Positions 37,004 through 48,936 of a stretch of DNA of 64,000 nucleotides are shown in pieces (the stretch's first letter is position 1; each line of letters begins with the position of its first letter). The notes below the pieces were generated by a model that was given only the letters and a program-made list of their open reading frames with translations, was not told the origin of the DNA and made no database searches. This stretch comes from Voacanga thouarsii. Lineage: Eukaryota; Streptophyta; Magnoliopsida; Gentianales; Apocynaceae. A program made the position numbers and the translations under genes. The stretch is from NCBI GenBank assembly GCA_026120185.1, contig JANUWF010002051.1:62001-126000 (forward strand), given 5' to 3'.

Positions 37004-38032
37004 CTATTCTATTACAATAAAAAATAAGATCCAACTCTCCCACTGCAAGGGTCCAGACTTGTGCTCTATTTCCAACATGTAGTCCATGTTCATCCTTTTT
37101 GAGTCTTCTAATCTTTCTAAACCCCTACAAAGAGTTACAAATGTGATCATGGCTCCAGCTCCTGAATCAACAATCCAAGTGGAAGTTGATCCAACCATTG
37201 ATATAGACTCTAGATAGAAAACATTACCTGTGGGGTTTCTCTTGGCTTGAAGATCCGGACACTCCTTTTTCCAGTGTCCCTTCAGTCCACATTTGAAGCA
37301 CTTGCCCTTGGGTTTGTCTTTGAGTTGGGTCTTGGGCTGGGCCACTACATTCCCCTTCTTCTTTTTGAACTTTCTGAGCTTAGGCCTAGTTCTAGAAAAT
37401 GAAGCCTTAGCAATCATAGCCTTAGATTGTGGCTTTATGACCTTCTCCGCCATCTGGAGATCCTTCATCAACTCAATTAAACTCATGTTTAACTTGTTCA
37501 TGTTGTAATTCAACTTGAATTGAATAAAGGAACCCGGTAGAGATTCGAGAATCATGTTCACTTGTCTCTCGGGGTCAATAACGGCCCCTAAGATTTCTGT
37601 CTCTTTGAAAGCAGCAATCATCCTGAGCATATGCTCTCTGACTAATGCTCCCTCAGCCATCTTAGTATTAATGATAGTTCGAAGAGCCTCCTGCCATGCG
37701 AGCCGGCTCTTATCCGCGAATATCGTAACTAATGATTGAGTTATATCATACACAGTGGCCATGTACTCATGTTTGGATTGGAGCACATTAGACATAGAGG
37801 CCAACATGTAGCAACGAGCTATCTCGTCGGCCTTCTTCCATACCTTCTCAGCCTCTTGCTCCTCAGCGGTGGAACCTTTCCCGATAACAGGGCAGGTTTC
37901 ATAAAGGACATACTTATACTCCTCAACTGTGAGTATTATGTCCAAGTTCCTCTTTCAGTCCACACAATTTGGTCCCATTAGCTTATTCTCTCTGAGAATA
38001 ACAGCCAATGGACTAAAAGAACCTCCCACCAT
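37004..38032 (-). pseudogene. Copia-1 gag and protease start
   Basis: The family start is the ATG at 38032 (MVGGSFSPLAVILRENKL). A TGA at 37957-37955, in place of the tryptophan of the usual VDWKRNL, separates it from the long frame that reads from 37945 to 37004. That frame contains DIILTVEEYKYVLYETCP, IARCYMLASMSNVLQSKHE and FKLNYNMNKLNMSLIELMKD, a basic stretch, and an intact zinc knuckle CFKCGLKGHWKKECP near 37300-37258. It ends in the protease motif WIVDSGAGAMITF near 37178. Apart from the one stop, this gag is complete, which agrees with the element being young. No in-frame protease-integrase continuation survives. Confidence 0.88.
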
Positions 38033-39797
38033 TTCTGAAAAATCGAAAAATAAAAGAAAAAGATTTAGTTTATGAAAACAAAACAAATTTGTGCACTTTA
38101 TCAAAACTGATAATAAATTCTGCTCTTAGAAAAACTGACATAACTCCTTGGGAAGATTAACAGTTCCCTAAGCTAAGTGTGTCAACCACCACAAATTTAT
38201 TTCCCTTCTAGGTAATGATCTAGAAGATAACTCCATCGAGGGGATGGCTGTTTCCTCTCATTTCTTATGGACATACCTCGCACTATAACCTCCAACGAGG
38301 GGCTGGCCGAGCATAGTACGTGTCCCAGGTTATTAATTACATCCTTCCATTAGATCTAGATCCTTGTGGTATCCCCATCCAATACAGGTTCACTCCCAGG
38401 GTGATGCGAGGGGACCCACGATCTCTAATGAGGATCGTGATGGAAGCCGTGGAGCTATTGGAACCCCTCTCCCACTTAGTCTTTTAAAATAACGATTTTC
38501 TGAAAAATATCCTTTTGAAAATTTTCATCAAGTTTTCCCTTAACTCAAAAATAAAATATCTAAATCCATTAAAATCTCTATGTCAGGGTTTATATCCTTT
38601 GAGAGATTTTTTCATGGACTAATTTTATTTAAGTTAAAATTTTAATGATTTCAAAAAATTTTCAATTAAAACTTTCTAAAGACTTTGGTCTCAAGTTTAT
38701 TTGACAAAACAATTTTTCTTGTGCCAAAATAAAACAAAATGACTTTCTATTTTAACTTACAAAAATATCTAAATCCAATATATTTTCTATGTCAAGGATT
38801 AAATCATTTGAGAAAATATCTAAGGATTAATTTTTGTTCAAGTTAAAATAACCATTTATTTTTTTTATTTTTAGAAAAAACATTTTCTTGTTAAAAAATA
38901 TTCCCAAAGACTTTGGTCTTTGAGAAAATGCGCACATAAGTACTCAAAAATAAATAGCGTGCTAGAACACAGTAGACGTTTTTATGATTTTCTATTTTTA
39001 AACCTAAGTGTCCAAATAATAGAATTAAGCACATTAATTAATTAATGATCTTGTTTAATCCTAAAATTCCTTACTAATATTTTTCATGCAAATATATTCC
39101 ACAAATATTAACTATTGCAAAAATATTAACTTCGCTTGGTGTGGATCCCAAAACAAAAAAGAAAATGCAAGAAAATTACAAGGGAAAAAAATTTTCTCCT
39201 TAGTCTACTGCACCCGCCGCACAGGAATGTAGCCTTTCTGAGCTGTGGTCTACAATACCCGCCGCACTGGAACAACCGCCTCATGGATCATCCAAGATCC
39301 TGCCCACACAGCTGACCCGTCCATGTGCAACTTGCGAGAAACCGAAATTCAAATTTCGGTTGAATTGCAAATTGCAATTCAATTTCACCCGCAGCAGCCG
39401 AGCCAGTAAGCTACCAAATTGAGCCGCTCTCCTTACTCCAGGCACAAACATTGTCGTCGAATAGTACCTTCCTTCATCAAAATTCTACGCAACTTCCTTT
39501 CTGCATTTTCTTCACTGTTTTTTTTTTTTTTTCTACGATAGTTTTGCTAGCTTTTGCCCTCCGATTTCAACCAAAATCAATAAAACCAAAAACCAACAAC
39601 CGCCTATACCCATTAAAATTGGGTTTACACGATTTATTCTTGGAAAAACAGTGAATTATCAAAGCCTATACCTCCATCCAAGAGGTTTAACAAGCCATCT
39701 ATCCATACCAAAATACCAGTGAAGGATCATAGTTAATCACACATAACTATCCGATTTTATTAACTAGCATACATGCCTCCAATTTGTGCAAATATCT
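38033..39797 (-). other. Copia-1 untranslated leader
   Basis: About 1.8 kb between the gag start and the primer-binding site. No coding is recognised; a less AT-rich part with many CCGC words lies at about 39190-39430. Short frames on the plus strand have no similarity. Long leaders are common in plant Copia elements. Confidence 0.5.
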
Positions 39798-39798
39798 T

Positions 39799-39813
39799 CA
39801 TGCTCTGATACAA
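39799..39813 (-). other. Copia-1 primer-binding site
   Basis: On the minus strand TGTATCAGAGCATGA follows the 5' LTR end by two bases. It resembles the initiator methionine tRNA complement (TGGTATCAGAGC) with one base missing. Confidence 0.8.
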
Positions 39814-39815
39814 AT

Positions 39816-41546
39816 TGAAGATTAAATTGCGAGCGAAACACAGCCAAAAAATCAGCCGAACAACAGGAAAAATTGCAGCTTTCCTGCGTTAAGAAGAAAA
39901 GGGGAAAAAATAATAATTTTTCCTTATTACCTCTTCTTGTTCTCAAAATTGGTTGGACTGGATTATTCGGAACTGGGGTAGGCACGCTGGTGGAAACCTC
40001 TGGTATATATGAATGCCAATCTCTCGATCTTCCAGTATATGACCTGCCTAATCCCGTTTGATGAGCAGGTTACAAGCTAAGGAATATTTTCTGGAGAGAG
40101 AGACGTCTGGTTTTTTTTTTTCACAAAGAAGAAGCAGTGAAGGAAAAATAAAAAAAACCAATGTTGTTATATTCATTCAACTGTTTAACCTAAATAAAAC
40201 CCTAGATTAAACTGAACTGGCCTATTAGACTCTTAGTTTAGCCTTTTGGACCAAATTAATTATTCTAATTAGAACCAAACAAATGGCCCAATAAATAATT
40301 AATTTTTCGGCCCAAATAAACTAGTCCAATTAATTAGCTTATATTAATTTAGTCCCAGGTTAATCTCCAATTATTCAAACTAGGCCAAAGCCCTGAATAA
40401 TTAATTAACCTACCAAACTAATTTAATTAATTCTCTCTCTCTATGGACCTTTATTTTATTCTAGCCCAATACTTAAATTAGACTACTTAAATAAAATAAA
40501 TTCTATTTAATTTAATTTAAGACCAATTCCTTAGCTTGAATTTAATTAGGACTCATGGTCTATACTGGGGACCAAAAGACACACCGCCTTGGCTACTTAA
40601 ATGACCAAAATACCCTTACCATATAAATAGATATATTTTGTATTTTAAATATTTCATAATATCACCATAAGAAAATATTGACCTCAAGGACAATGCTGCA
40701 TTAACAAAGTCTCCAACCTATAGGTGAAATGATTAGAATACCCCTCTACACATCACCATGCATTTAGAGAGGAAGAAGTGTATTAACACCTCTCTAAATG
40801 ACATCTACCATCCTTAGGCTTATAGTCCAATGATCCACGACTTCTTGGAGTATTTCCGCTTTCCAAGAGAGCTACTCTAAAGCAAACATCCAAGTCATGT
40901 TTCTCAGGGCCCTAGATATTTAGATCATTCAGACAACCACGAGGGACGATATAGTATAGAAACTATCTTGTACAAGTTTGTCTTAACTAACTAGTCACAT
41001 ATACCCAATATGCAAGTAAGTATATTGGTCCTACGATAGAACCTTAACTTTAGCATATCAAACTACATGATTCCAGCTTCGTCAAACCACCAACTCATAC
41101 TCAAGTCGTAGAGTACTAGTCCACGCTGTAGCAGTAGTAGTCTAGGTTTCTACCATATAGTACTTTAAGAAACTACTATTACAAGTTCTGTTCTATATAT
41201 TTGAAATACGCTTATATCATGAAGTGAGCAGACTACTCACTAGTTAAAGATAAGCTATTCCCCATTTGGAATTCACAAAATAATAACTTAGACATGATGA
41301 GATTCCCATTCTCATCAATCGGTTAAGAACGAACGTTTATGTGTTAAGTAACTCGTGATCCATACCTTACTGTGAAAGACCTCCATTCACATGGACCACT
41401 TACTTAAACACAGTGGGTCTTTTCCAAACGTAATTGTACACAAATAAAAATGTAAATTCACAAGCAATTTCTAAAAATAAATTCTTTTATTAAAATATTC
41501 AACATTTACATTAGAAACCTAGTCTAAGAGGGCTTACTTCCCAACA
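39816..41546 (-). repeat. Copia-1 5' LTR
   Basis: Begins TGAAGATTAAATTGCG and ends CCCAACA. It pairs with 32369-34126 and borders the GATAT duplication at 41547-41551. Confidence 0.95.
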
Positions 41547-41723
41547 GATATTACCTAGGATCTTGTAGTACTTTGCCTGTAAGGTTTATTGTTCTACTGA
41601 AGGTCTCTAGTTCTTTTAGTATAGGGATTTCAGGTTGATCAAATCAACTTCTGACTTGTTAAGTTAGTCCTATCTTGATCAATTATGGGTTTACAAACCT
41701 TTGGCTTGTGGGGTTTTGCATCA
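41547..41723 (+). repeat. Chromovirus 3' LTR, part 2
   Basis: Continues from 32368 after Copia-1, matching 26749-26919 of the 5' LTR (CCTAGG.TCTTGTAGT, GGTCTCTAGTTCTTTT) and ending TTTTGCATCA at 41723. Confidence 0.92.
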
Positions 41724-41728
41724 AGGTA

Positions 41729-41815
41729 TCGTAGGTACTGATTTAGAATGCACTAAATTCAAAATATATACTGCTATTTCCAGAGCATATCCCCAACAAG
41801 AAATAGGAAGAGTTG
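41729..41815 (-). pseudogene. Copia-0 integrase fragment between the two Gypsy elements
   Basis: About 85 bases match Copia-1 around 36130-36215 (GGTACTGA.TT.GAA.GCACTAA, then CAGAGCATATCC). It is the piece of Copia-0 left between the chromovirus and the Athila-like element. It ends with AGTTG, the target duplication of the latter. Confidence 0.85.
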
Positions 41816-43252
41816 TGATAGGTAAATTTTGGGTGTATAAAAATTATTAAATTTAAATCCATCCCTTAGCTAAGTTTTAAATAAAACATTAATTCCAAAT
41901 TACACATACGAGTAAGTATACTCATCGCAAGTATAGTATAGGGAATTAATAAGTATCAATCCTCAAGAGAACAAGTACACACTAATAACTTTTCATTCAT
42001 TGTTTAACCGACCCAATAAAGTGATAAGATAATAAAAAGAAAAATAAAGAAAAATATATACAACTCAAGGATGTAAGAATAAGCAATTTAGACAAATAAT
42101 TTGAAAACATGACAATGAATCACTTACCAAATATCACAATCAATTATCATCTTGATCTCATGAAGGATTTAAATTAGACCCACTTCATTTGCAATCCATG
42201 GAATCACTATCTTCTAATTAAATTAGTGGACATATTCTGTCTCAACCAATATACCTAAAAGATTCATTAAAATTAATCATCATATAAACCCTTATATTCT
42301 AGGTGATTTAAGTATGAAATTAGTCAATGAATCCATATTCTAGCAATCACCAACTAACCTTTGATTATCTAAGTTCTTAACAATTAACCCATTTTTCAAG
42401 CAAGTTAAGAGATAACAAATATGAAATTAATTAATTAAAGTCATTATCAATCCCCTTTTCAAGCAAGTTAATAACAAGAATGAACCAATCAACTCCGTAA
42501 CGAAAACAAGTAATCAAATCCCAAGACAAACAATTAATTGATCAAAAGTATAAATTAACTCAAAAAATCATGAATCCTAAAATAGTGTCAAATTATAATG
42601 AAAACATTAATTATAGCATTACTCTAGAAAAAGAAAACAAAGGTAAAAGAAAGAACTAATAGGCAAGCCTTTCTTCTTCTCCTTGAAAACCTTCTTAAAT
42701 AATACCCCTTGAATGATGAATCTCCTCCTTTTTTTTATTAAGTGATTGGCAACTTTAATCCTTAGATTCACACTTTTGTCTTGTGTTTTTCTTGTTTAAA
42801 TAGACTCCCAAGAGGCCAAAATTCATTCTCTAAGAGTTCTAGGCCGAGTAGAGATTGGAAAATACCAAAACTCTTGAGAAATTATCAAATTCGCACGTGA
42901 AAGGAAAATTCGTCGGCATTAAGCATATTAGGGCCGATGCTAGCTCCATTTGGCATGGTTGGTGCCAGCCATACTCTGGTCACCCGATCATGCTCTATTT
43001 TTCTTCTTGAAAATTCCCCTGTTTTTCCAGAATGGGGTTGGTACTAGCCCCGTCGGCCACGGCCAGTGCCGACCGTGCTCTGACAGCAAAGGATTTTTCG
43101 TTTTTTCGTCATTTTCTGCAATAAAAAGTGAAAACATATTTTCGAGGGTAAAATAGCAAATATGAAGAAATACACCTAGTTATTGCACCAAATGTATCAC
43201 AAAATATCCTCAAATAATTAGGAAAATATAGATGAATTTGGCCCCTATAACA
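41816..43252 (-). repeat. Athila/Tat-like 3' LTR
   Basis: Begins TGATAGGTAAATTTTGGG and ends GGCCCCTATAACA. It matches 48937-50375 along its whole length, without the GT/AC array found there. Confidence 0.93.
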
Positions 43253-43267
43253 TTCCTCCACACTTGA
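43253..43267 (-). other. Athila/Tat-like polypurine tract
   Basis: On the minus strand TCAAGTGTGGAGGAA lies directly at the 3' LTR boundary. It is preceded by TTGAGGACAAGCAAATAT, a conserved lead-in in this lineage. Confidence 0.85.
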
Positions 43268-44584
43268 ATATTTGCTTGTCCTCAAGTAAAGCCATTTAAA
43301 ATTAAAAAAAAAAAAATAAGACAATCTTTCAAAAAGTTCACTTAGGACAAAGCCACAATTACCTTTCAAACTTTAGATATGTCCTTGTTATTGTTTCAAC
43401 CCTTTGAAAACATTCACAGAGTAACGTACTAAACAAGACATATCAAGGCCCTCAAAGTCAAATTAAACAAGTTTAAACTCTAGTCTAAGAACATTATTTC
43501 ACCCTTCACATAAAAACATAGATAACATGAATCATACAAGTCAAGTTATCTACGAACTCAAGTATTATAAATTCAAAAATTGTACAACTCAAGTCATGAT
43601 TCAAAAAAAAAAAAAAAAAAACATTCCAATTTCTTTCTCTCAATTTTTTCAATAACTTAAGGAATTGATAGCCTCAAATGAATGGATTTCTCTTCATGCA
43701 CCGTATTGGTCCCTATATAGTCATCACTCATTATTTTTTTCAACAAACTTTCTTTCTTTCTTTTGCTTTTGGGAATTAATAGCCTTAAGAAAGTGAATTT
43801 CTCTTCATTATCCATATTGACCCTCATAAACAAGAAAAAGTATTTTTCCTCCTTCAAAGATAAAACAACAATCAACTCATTGTTCTTCTTTTTCAATTTA
43901 CAATCAATTTTTTTTTCACTCAATCTTTCCACTCAAAGATTTTTTTCTCACATTCCTTATCACAACTCAAAGTTAAACAAAGTTTAAACCTATAATACAA
44001 GAGTTAGCCAACAACTTTCTCCATGTTCATCATGTTCTCCATATTCAAGCTAGGTGAATCAAATGATACTCAAACACTAATACATAAACAGGATTAACCC
44101 GAATTCTCAAGTCTTAACATATCCCATCCAATAAACTATTTTATTATCAATAAAAATCCACCATGTACATGACAAAACTCATATCCAAGTAAGAAAGATA
44201 ATTATAACCTTGCTAATACAATGAAAACTACAAAAATGTTGAAAAAGTTCGAAAAATTTCACCAAAATGGATATATGGATATGGAAAATTTTTTCAATGC
44301 TAAACTCTCCCCCCACACTTAAACTAGACATTATCCTCAATCACCAAAAATACAACAATGAAAGCAAAGCTAAGGGACCCGAAATAAATAAAGAGAAAGA
44401 ACAGCGAAAAGAAAATACTTCCATTACAGATTAGTTCCAACACATGTGAATCCATCATAAAGAATCATTAGGGAAATTGTACATAGCTAAAAATAAGAGA
44501 AACAAAAACAAAAAACATAACTCTAGAAAAGGAAAAATAATAAAAAGAAAAGAAAAGACAAGAAACATCAACTAAAATGAAATC
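43268..44584. other. Athila/Tat-like post-integrase region
   Basis: No envelope-like or other protein is recognised. A repeated pair of about 56 bases (near 43661-43716 and 43771-43826, sharing ATTTCTCTTCAT) is embedded in pyrimidine-rich DNA, and an A tract lies at 43603-43620. A second purine tract lies at 44305-44320. Confidence 0.5.
44305..44320 (-). other. Second internal polypurine tract
   Basis: On the minus strand AAGTGTGGGGGGAGAG preceded by TTGAGGATAATG repeats the arrangement at the 3' LTR boundary about 1.05 kb further on. It is a stronger purine run than the terminal one. Confidence 0.7.
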
Positions 44585-45930
44585 CTAAGAAAAGTCATAA
44601 ATCATGGAGAAAAATATCTGCATGATCCAAAGTGTCACAAGTCTCACCAAATAATGCTTCACCATATTTCCATTGACTTTGAAAATACTATTAATCGGGT
44701 GAGAAACTTCAAGAGTACCAAAAGGAAAAACCTTATTCACCAAAGACGGCCCCAACCTTATTAATTTTAACTTACCCAAAAAGAGTCGCAAGCGAGAATT
44801 AAATAGCAACATTTGATCACCTTCTTTAAACTCCCAGCGTTTAGCAATATGTTTATCATGCCACCGTTTCACCCACTATTTGTAGAGTAGGGAATTATCA
44901 TAGACAGTCAAGCGCAATTCGTCCAATGCACTCAAGTGAAGTAACTTGGATTTTCCAGCAAGCTCAAGATCAAAGTTAACAAGTTTGATAGCCCAATAAG
45001 ATTTGTGTTCAATCTCCACAAGTAAATGACAAGATTTTTCATACACCAATCTCTAGGGGGTTATACCAAAAGTAGTTTTGAAAGCAGTCCTATAAGCCCA
45101 AAGAGTATCATCTAGCTTTAAGCTCCAATCCTTTCTCGTATGATTAACCAATTTTCCAAAATTCTTTTTAACTATCTATTGACCACCTCAACTTAGCCAC
45201 TGGTTTGAGGGTGATAGGGAGTAGCAAACTTATGAGTAACACCTAAATGTTTTAGAACTTTATCCAATGTGTATTGCAAAAGTGTATTCCCCTATCACTA
45301 ATGAGTACTTTAGGTACACTAAAATGGGTGAAAAGCTTTTTAAGAAATTTAACTATAACCCGAGAATCATTAGTAGGCAAGACTTGCACCTAAACCCACT
45401 TAGACATATACTCAACCGCAACCAAAATGTTGACCCAATGAATTAGGAAAAAGGCCCATGAAATCGATCTCCCAACAATAAAAAATTTCACAAGCTTGGT
45501 AATGGCATCTTATTACATTTAAAAACGTTACCTGTATATTGACACCTATTACAATTTTGAACAAACTTGTGAGAATCCTTAAAGATTGTTAGCCAATAAA
45601 ATTTGGACTCAAGCACCTTTCTTGCCATGTTGTTAGCTGGATAGTAGTCTTTCGCAGGCCCTTCATGACAATGTTTCAAGAAGTTTGCACTTTCCGCGGA
45701 ATCCACACATCTCCGAATGATTTGATCCGCACAATACTTGAACAAGTAAGGATCTTTCCAAAAGTAATACTTTACTTCGGAGAGAAATTTGTTCTTTTGT
45801 TGTGCCGTGAAATCCTTTGGAACAATTCCTACAACTAAGTAATTAGCAAAATTCACATACCAAGGTGTTTGAGAAATCTCACCTTCAAAAAGTAGAAGTT
45901 GTTCATCCGAAAAAAGTGTCATTGATGTCC
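44585..45930 (-). pseudogene. Athila/Tat-like integrase
   Basis: From 45922 the minus strand reads PWYVNFANYLVVGIVPKDF, KNKFLSEVKYYFWKDPYLFK and IIRRCVDSAESANFLKHCHE, then KVLESKFYWLTIFKDSHKFV and CNRCQYTGN. This is the zinc-binding domain; the family's GGHF segment is changed to KDYY, so one zinc-binding histidine is lost. The catalytic core (about 44880-45480) has no continuous frame. The C-terminal domain at 44872-44585 reads MKRWHDKHIAKR, EGDQMLLFNSRLRLFLGKLK and FKVNGNMVKHYL, as usual for this family. Confidence 0.85.
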
Positions 45931-47100
45931 ATTTCGGCTAATGGTTCTAAGTTGGGGTTTTCCAACCTAGATAAGTGATTTGCAGCCAAATTTTATGCTC
46001 CCTCTTTATCCCTAATCTCCAAGTAGAATTTCTGCAATAATAAAACCCATCTTATCAATCTTGGTTTGGAATCATGCTTGGTTAGTAGGTATTTAAGAGT
46101 GGAATGGTACGTATACATAATGACTTTGACAAAACAAGATAAGAATGAAATTTATCAAAAGTAAATACTATTGCAAGCAATTCTTTCTCCGGTGTGGTGT
46201 AGTTCTCTTGTGCCACCGTAAGAGTTTTGCTTTCATAATAGATTGGTTGAAAATACTTATTCCTCTTTTGTCCAAGCACTTCCCTAACTGCATAATCACT
46301 TGCATTACACATTAATTCAAAAGGAAGAGACCAATTTGGTGTAATTAAAATAGGAGAGTTGATCAATTTCTTTTTAAGCACAATGGAAGCATTAAGACAT
46401 TTATCATTAAAATCAAAAAAAGCATCTTTTTCAAGTAGAGAAGTAAGAGATTTAGAAATTTTTGAGAAATCCAAAATAAAACTTCTATAAAAACCTACAT
46501 GACAATAAAGTTTCGAATAGCATTCATGGAAGCGGGAGGAGGAAGTTTCTCAATTACCTCATTTTTCATTCTATTGACTTCAATACTTTTCCTTGAAATC
46601 TTATGTCCTAATACAATACCTTCTTACACATTGAAGTGACATTTTTTCCAATTAAGCATGAGGTTAGATTCTTCACACCTTTTCTAAATTGGCCAAACAT
46701 AAGTTAAAATAATAACCAAAAATAGAAAAATCATCTATAAATACTTCTATGATGTCTCCCACAAGTCCTTCGAATATAGCCATTATACATTTTTGGAAAG
46801 TTCCTGGACCATTACAAAGACCAGAAAGCATACGACGTATGTAAAAGTACCAAAAGGGCATGTAAAGGTAGTCTTATCTTCATCTTCCGGGGCTATAGGA
46901 ACTTGAAAGTAACCGAAAAAACCATGTAAAAAGTAATAAAACTCATGTCTGGCTAATCTTTCTAACATTTAATCAATAAAAGGGAGAGAAAAATTATTCT
47001 TCCTAGTTGCCTCATTTAATTTCATATAATCAATTCAAACCCTCTAACCGATTACCAATTTCATTGGGATTAACTCATTTTTTCATTTGGGCTCACCGTT
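45931..47100 (-). pseudogene. Athila/Tat-like reverse transcriptase and RNase H
   Basis: MLERLARHEFYYFLHGFFGY, QVPIAPEDEDKTTFTCPFGT, LSGLCNGPGTFQKCIMAIFE and VFIDDFSIFG, in which the catalytic pair DD is present, belong to the polymerase (46968-46673). RNase H at 46474-46082 contains DFSKISKSLTSLLEKDAFF, PFELMCNASDYAVREVLGQK and [20 protein letters not shown]. Frameshifts separate the segments. Confidence 0.88.
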
Positions 47101-48300
47101 ATTCCCTACTTCTTTGATACCACTTGTGTTGGACTCGTCCAAATACTATCAGAGATAGGGTAAATGATGCCAGAATCTAAGAGTTTAATCACCTCACCTT
47201 TTACCACATTGTTTATATTTGGGTTCAACCTACATTGGGATTGTACTACGGACTTCACTTCTTCTTCTAACAAAATTTTGTGAGTGCAAAAGGAAAGGCT
47301 TATTCTCTTAATGTCTGTGATCTTCCATGCTATGACTCTCTTATATTTTGCCAATAGACTTACCAATTTGGTCTTTTGTTCACAAGTGAGGTCGTTTGCT
47401 ATGATCACTGGCAATTTTCCTCTGTTAGCCAAAAATGCATATTCCAAGTGCTCGGGGAGGCCTTTTAGGTCCAATTCTGGTGGTTCCTCAATGGATGACT
47501 TCATCCTTCCCAAACTACTTTTTTCGATTTCTTCAAATCCTCCCAACTCCTGTCCCTTATTTGAATCCTCCATATATGCATTTGTTTGTTCCTTCAAGTC
47601 TATAGAGAAATTGACAAATGATTCCTGTACAAAATCAAAGATAGACTCATTAAGAATATCAATCCTTAAATAAGAATCATCAGAAGAGATAGGATGTTGC
47701 ATGCTTTTGTGGATTCGCAACCCTAAGTGTCAACTTTCCCCCATGAACTTCAATTAATGCTTTGGCCGTAGCTAGAAAGGGTCAACCTAGGATTAAAGGA
47801 ACTTTAGAATCTTCATCCATATCAAGAATAACAAAATCTATAGGAAATATAAATCTATTCACCTTAACCAATACATCTTCAACTACTCCCGTAGGATATT
47901 TAATAGATCTATTCGCAAGTTGAATACTCATCCTAGTGGACTTGGGCTCACCTAGGCCTAGTTTTTTGAACGTTTTGTATGGTAAAAGATTAATACTAGC
48001 ACCTAAGTCGGCTAATGCATTGCAAAATGCAAGAGTACCAACAAGACAATGAATAGAAAAACTCCCTGGATCATTTTCTTTTCATAGCAAAGTCCGTTGG
48101 CCTTGCAAGATGGCAGAGCATTCTTCATTTAAAACCACAGTGGATAATTCTTCTAACCTTTTTTGGTTACAAGCATACTTTTGAGGAACTTTACATATTT
48201 GGGCATATGTATCAAAGCCTCACTGAGTGGGTGTTTATGTGCAGTTCTTTGAAAACTTCTAAAAACATATCAAATTGTGCATCTTTTCTTGCTCTTTGTG
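47101..48300 (-). pseudogene. Athila/Tat-like gag end, protease and polymerase N-terminus
   Basis: Near 48250-48060 the minus strand, with stops, reads FDMFLEVFKELHINTHSV, the end of gag. ALADLGASINLLPY near 48030-47985 is the protease motif of this family, where DLGAS replaces DTGAS, followed by a segment matching IKYPTGVVEDVLVKVNRFIF and DMDEDSKVPLILG. The frame from 47720 to 47106 gives ELDLKGLPEHLEYAFLANRG, LPVIIANDLTCEQKTKLV, RVIAWKITDIKRISLSFCTH, then the polymerase start LLDSGIIYPISDSIWTSP and QVVSKK. Confidence 0.85.
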
Positions 48301-48911
48301 TTCAAGTGGAGTAAAGTACCAATGGTTGAAAATCTGGATTTTTAGCTTGTTTTTCAAGTGGGTCACCAAGAAGGGTCAGCACCGGCCCATGTTCTTTAGA
48401 TGGTGCTGGCTCCGTACTAGGATTGGGTAGCTTCTTACCACTTCATAATGTAATGGCAGCTAAATCTTGTTGTGTTTCCACCTCCAATTGTGACTTTATC
48501 ACTAGATCCATTAAAAACAAAATTTGCCTTTACATGTTTCGAATCATTTCCTCAAATTTTGCCAATGTGTTATTTATCTTCTGAAATCGTTTGGTCACAC
48601 GGGTGGAAAATTTTCACAATACCCCTTCTAAGGTCGTGGAGTTGGATGGCCGAAGTGTCATCTCTTGAGACGTGTTAGGGTACCGTCCTATGTTCCAATT
48701 GGTCATGTTACCTACATAAGGTAGCTTGTTAATATCATATAGATATAGTACAATATCAAATCAAATTAGTTAGTTAAAGTACATATATACATACAACAAG
48801 ATATGGCACTTAGTTACACGAAGAACATATATATATATTCACATATTTATATATAAACGTATAAACATATAAACATGGTTAAATCAATAAAATTCAAACT
48901 TACATGATATT
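48301..48911. other. Athila/Tat-like leader with gag mostly missing
   Basis: Only about 600 bases separate the gag tail from the primer site, far too few for the usual gag of this group. No capsid motifs are visible, so most of gag appears deleted. An AT-rich ATATAT stretch lies near 48790-48875. Confidence 0.55.
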
Positions 48912-48930
48912 GTTCCCCAACAACGGTCTA
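48912..48930 (-). other. Athila/Tat-like primer-binding site (degenerate)
   Basis: On the minus strand TAGACCGTTGTTGGGGAAC resembles the aspartate-tRNA complement TGGCGCCGTTGCCGGGGA used by Athila/Tat elements, with several transitions. It lies six bases from the LTR end. Confidence 0.7.
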
Positions 48931-48936
48931 AAAACT

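Larger units (their letters stand above)
32369..41546 (-). mobile_element. Copia-1: youngest Copia element in the nest
   Basis: LTRs at 32369-34126 and 39816-41546 start TGAAGATT and end CCCAACA. The 5-bp target duplication GATAT is exact (32364-32368 and 41547-41551). Coding on the minus strand runs gag, protease, integrase, reverse transcriptase, RNase H, with a primer site and purine tract in the right places. Frames are less damaged than in the other Copia elements, and the LTRs look roughly 95% alike apart from one deletion of a few tens of bases near 40005. It sits inside the 3' LTR of the chromovirus. Confidence 0.95.
26154..41723 (+). mobile_element. Chromovirus-like Gypsy element split by Copia-1
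   Basis: The 5' LTR is 26154-26919. The 3' LTR is 31775-32368 plus 41547-41723. Both come to 766 bases once the duplicated GATAT of Copia-1 is removed. The ends are TGATA...GCATCA. A methionine-tRNA primer site follows the 5' LTR and a purine tract precedes the 3' LTR. Domain order is gag, protease, reverse transcriptase, RNase H, integrase. Wording of the reverse transcriptase and of the integrase tail (HLRKGRFPNFRKSKL) suits the chromovirus group (CRM/Reina-like), with the subfamily uncertain. The flanks AAGTG and AGGTA do not form a clear duplication. It is inserted in the integrase region of Copia-0. Confidence 0.88.

Noticed and set aside
37293..37981. Plus-strand frames opposite the Copia-1 gag
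   Set aside because: They are antisense shadows of a gag with clear capsid and zinc-knuckle motifs.
43657..43932. Minus-strand lysine- and glutamate-rich frame as an envelope-like gene
   Set aside because: It arises from a duplicated pyrimidine-rich segment; no signal peptide or membrane segment fits an envelope protein.
47284..47673. Plus-strand open frame of 129 codons
   Set aside because: It is the antisense shadow of the Athila/Tat-like protease-polymerase frame at 47106-47720, whose family motifs are clear.
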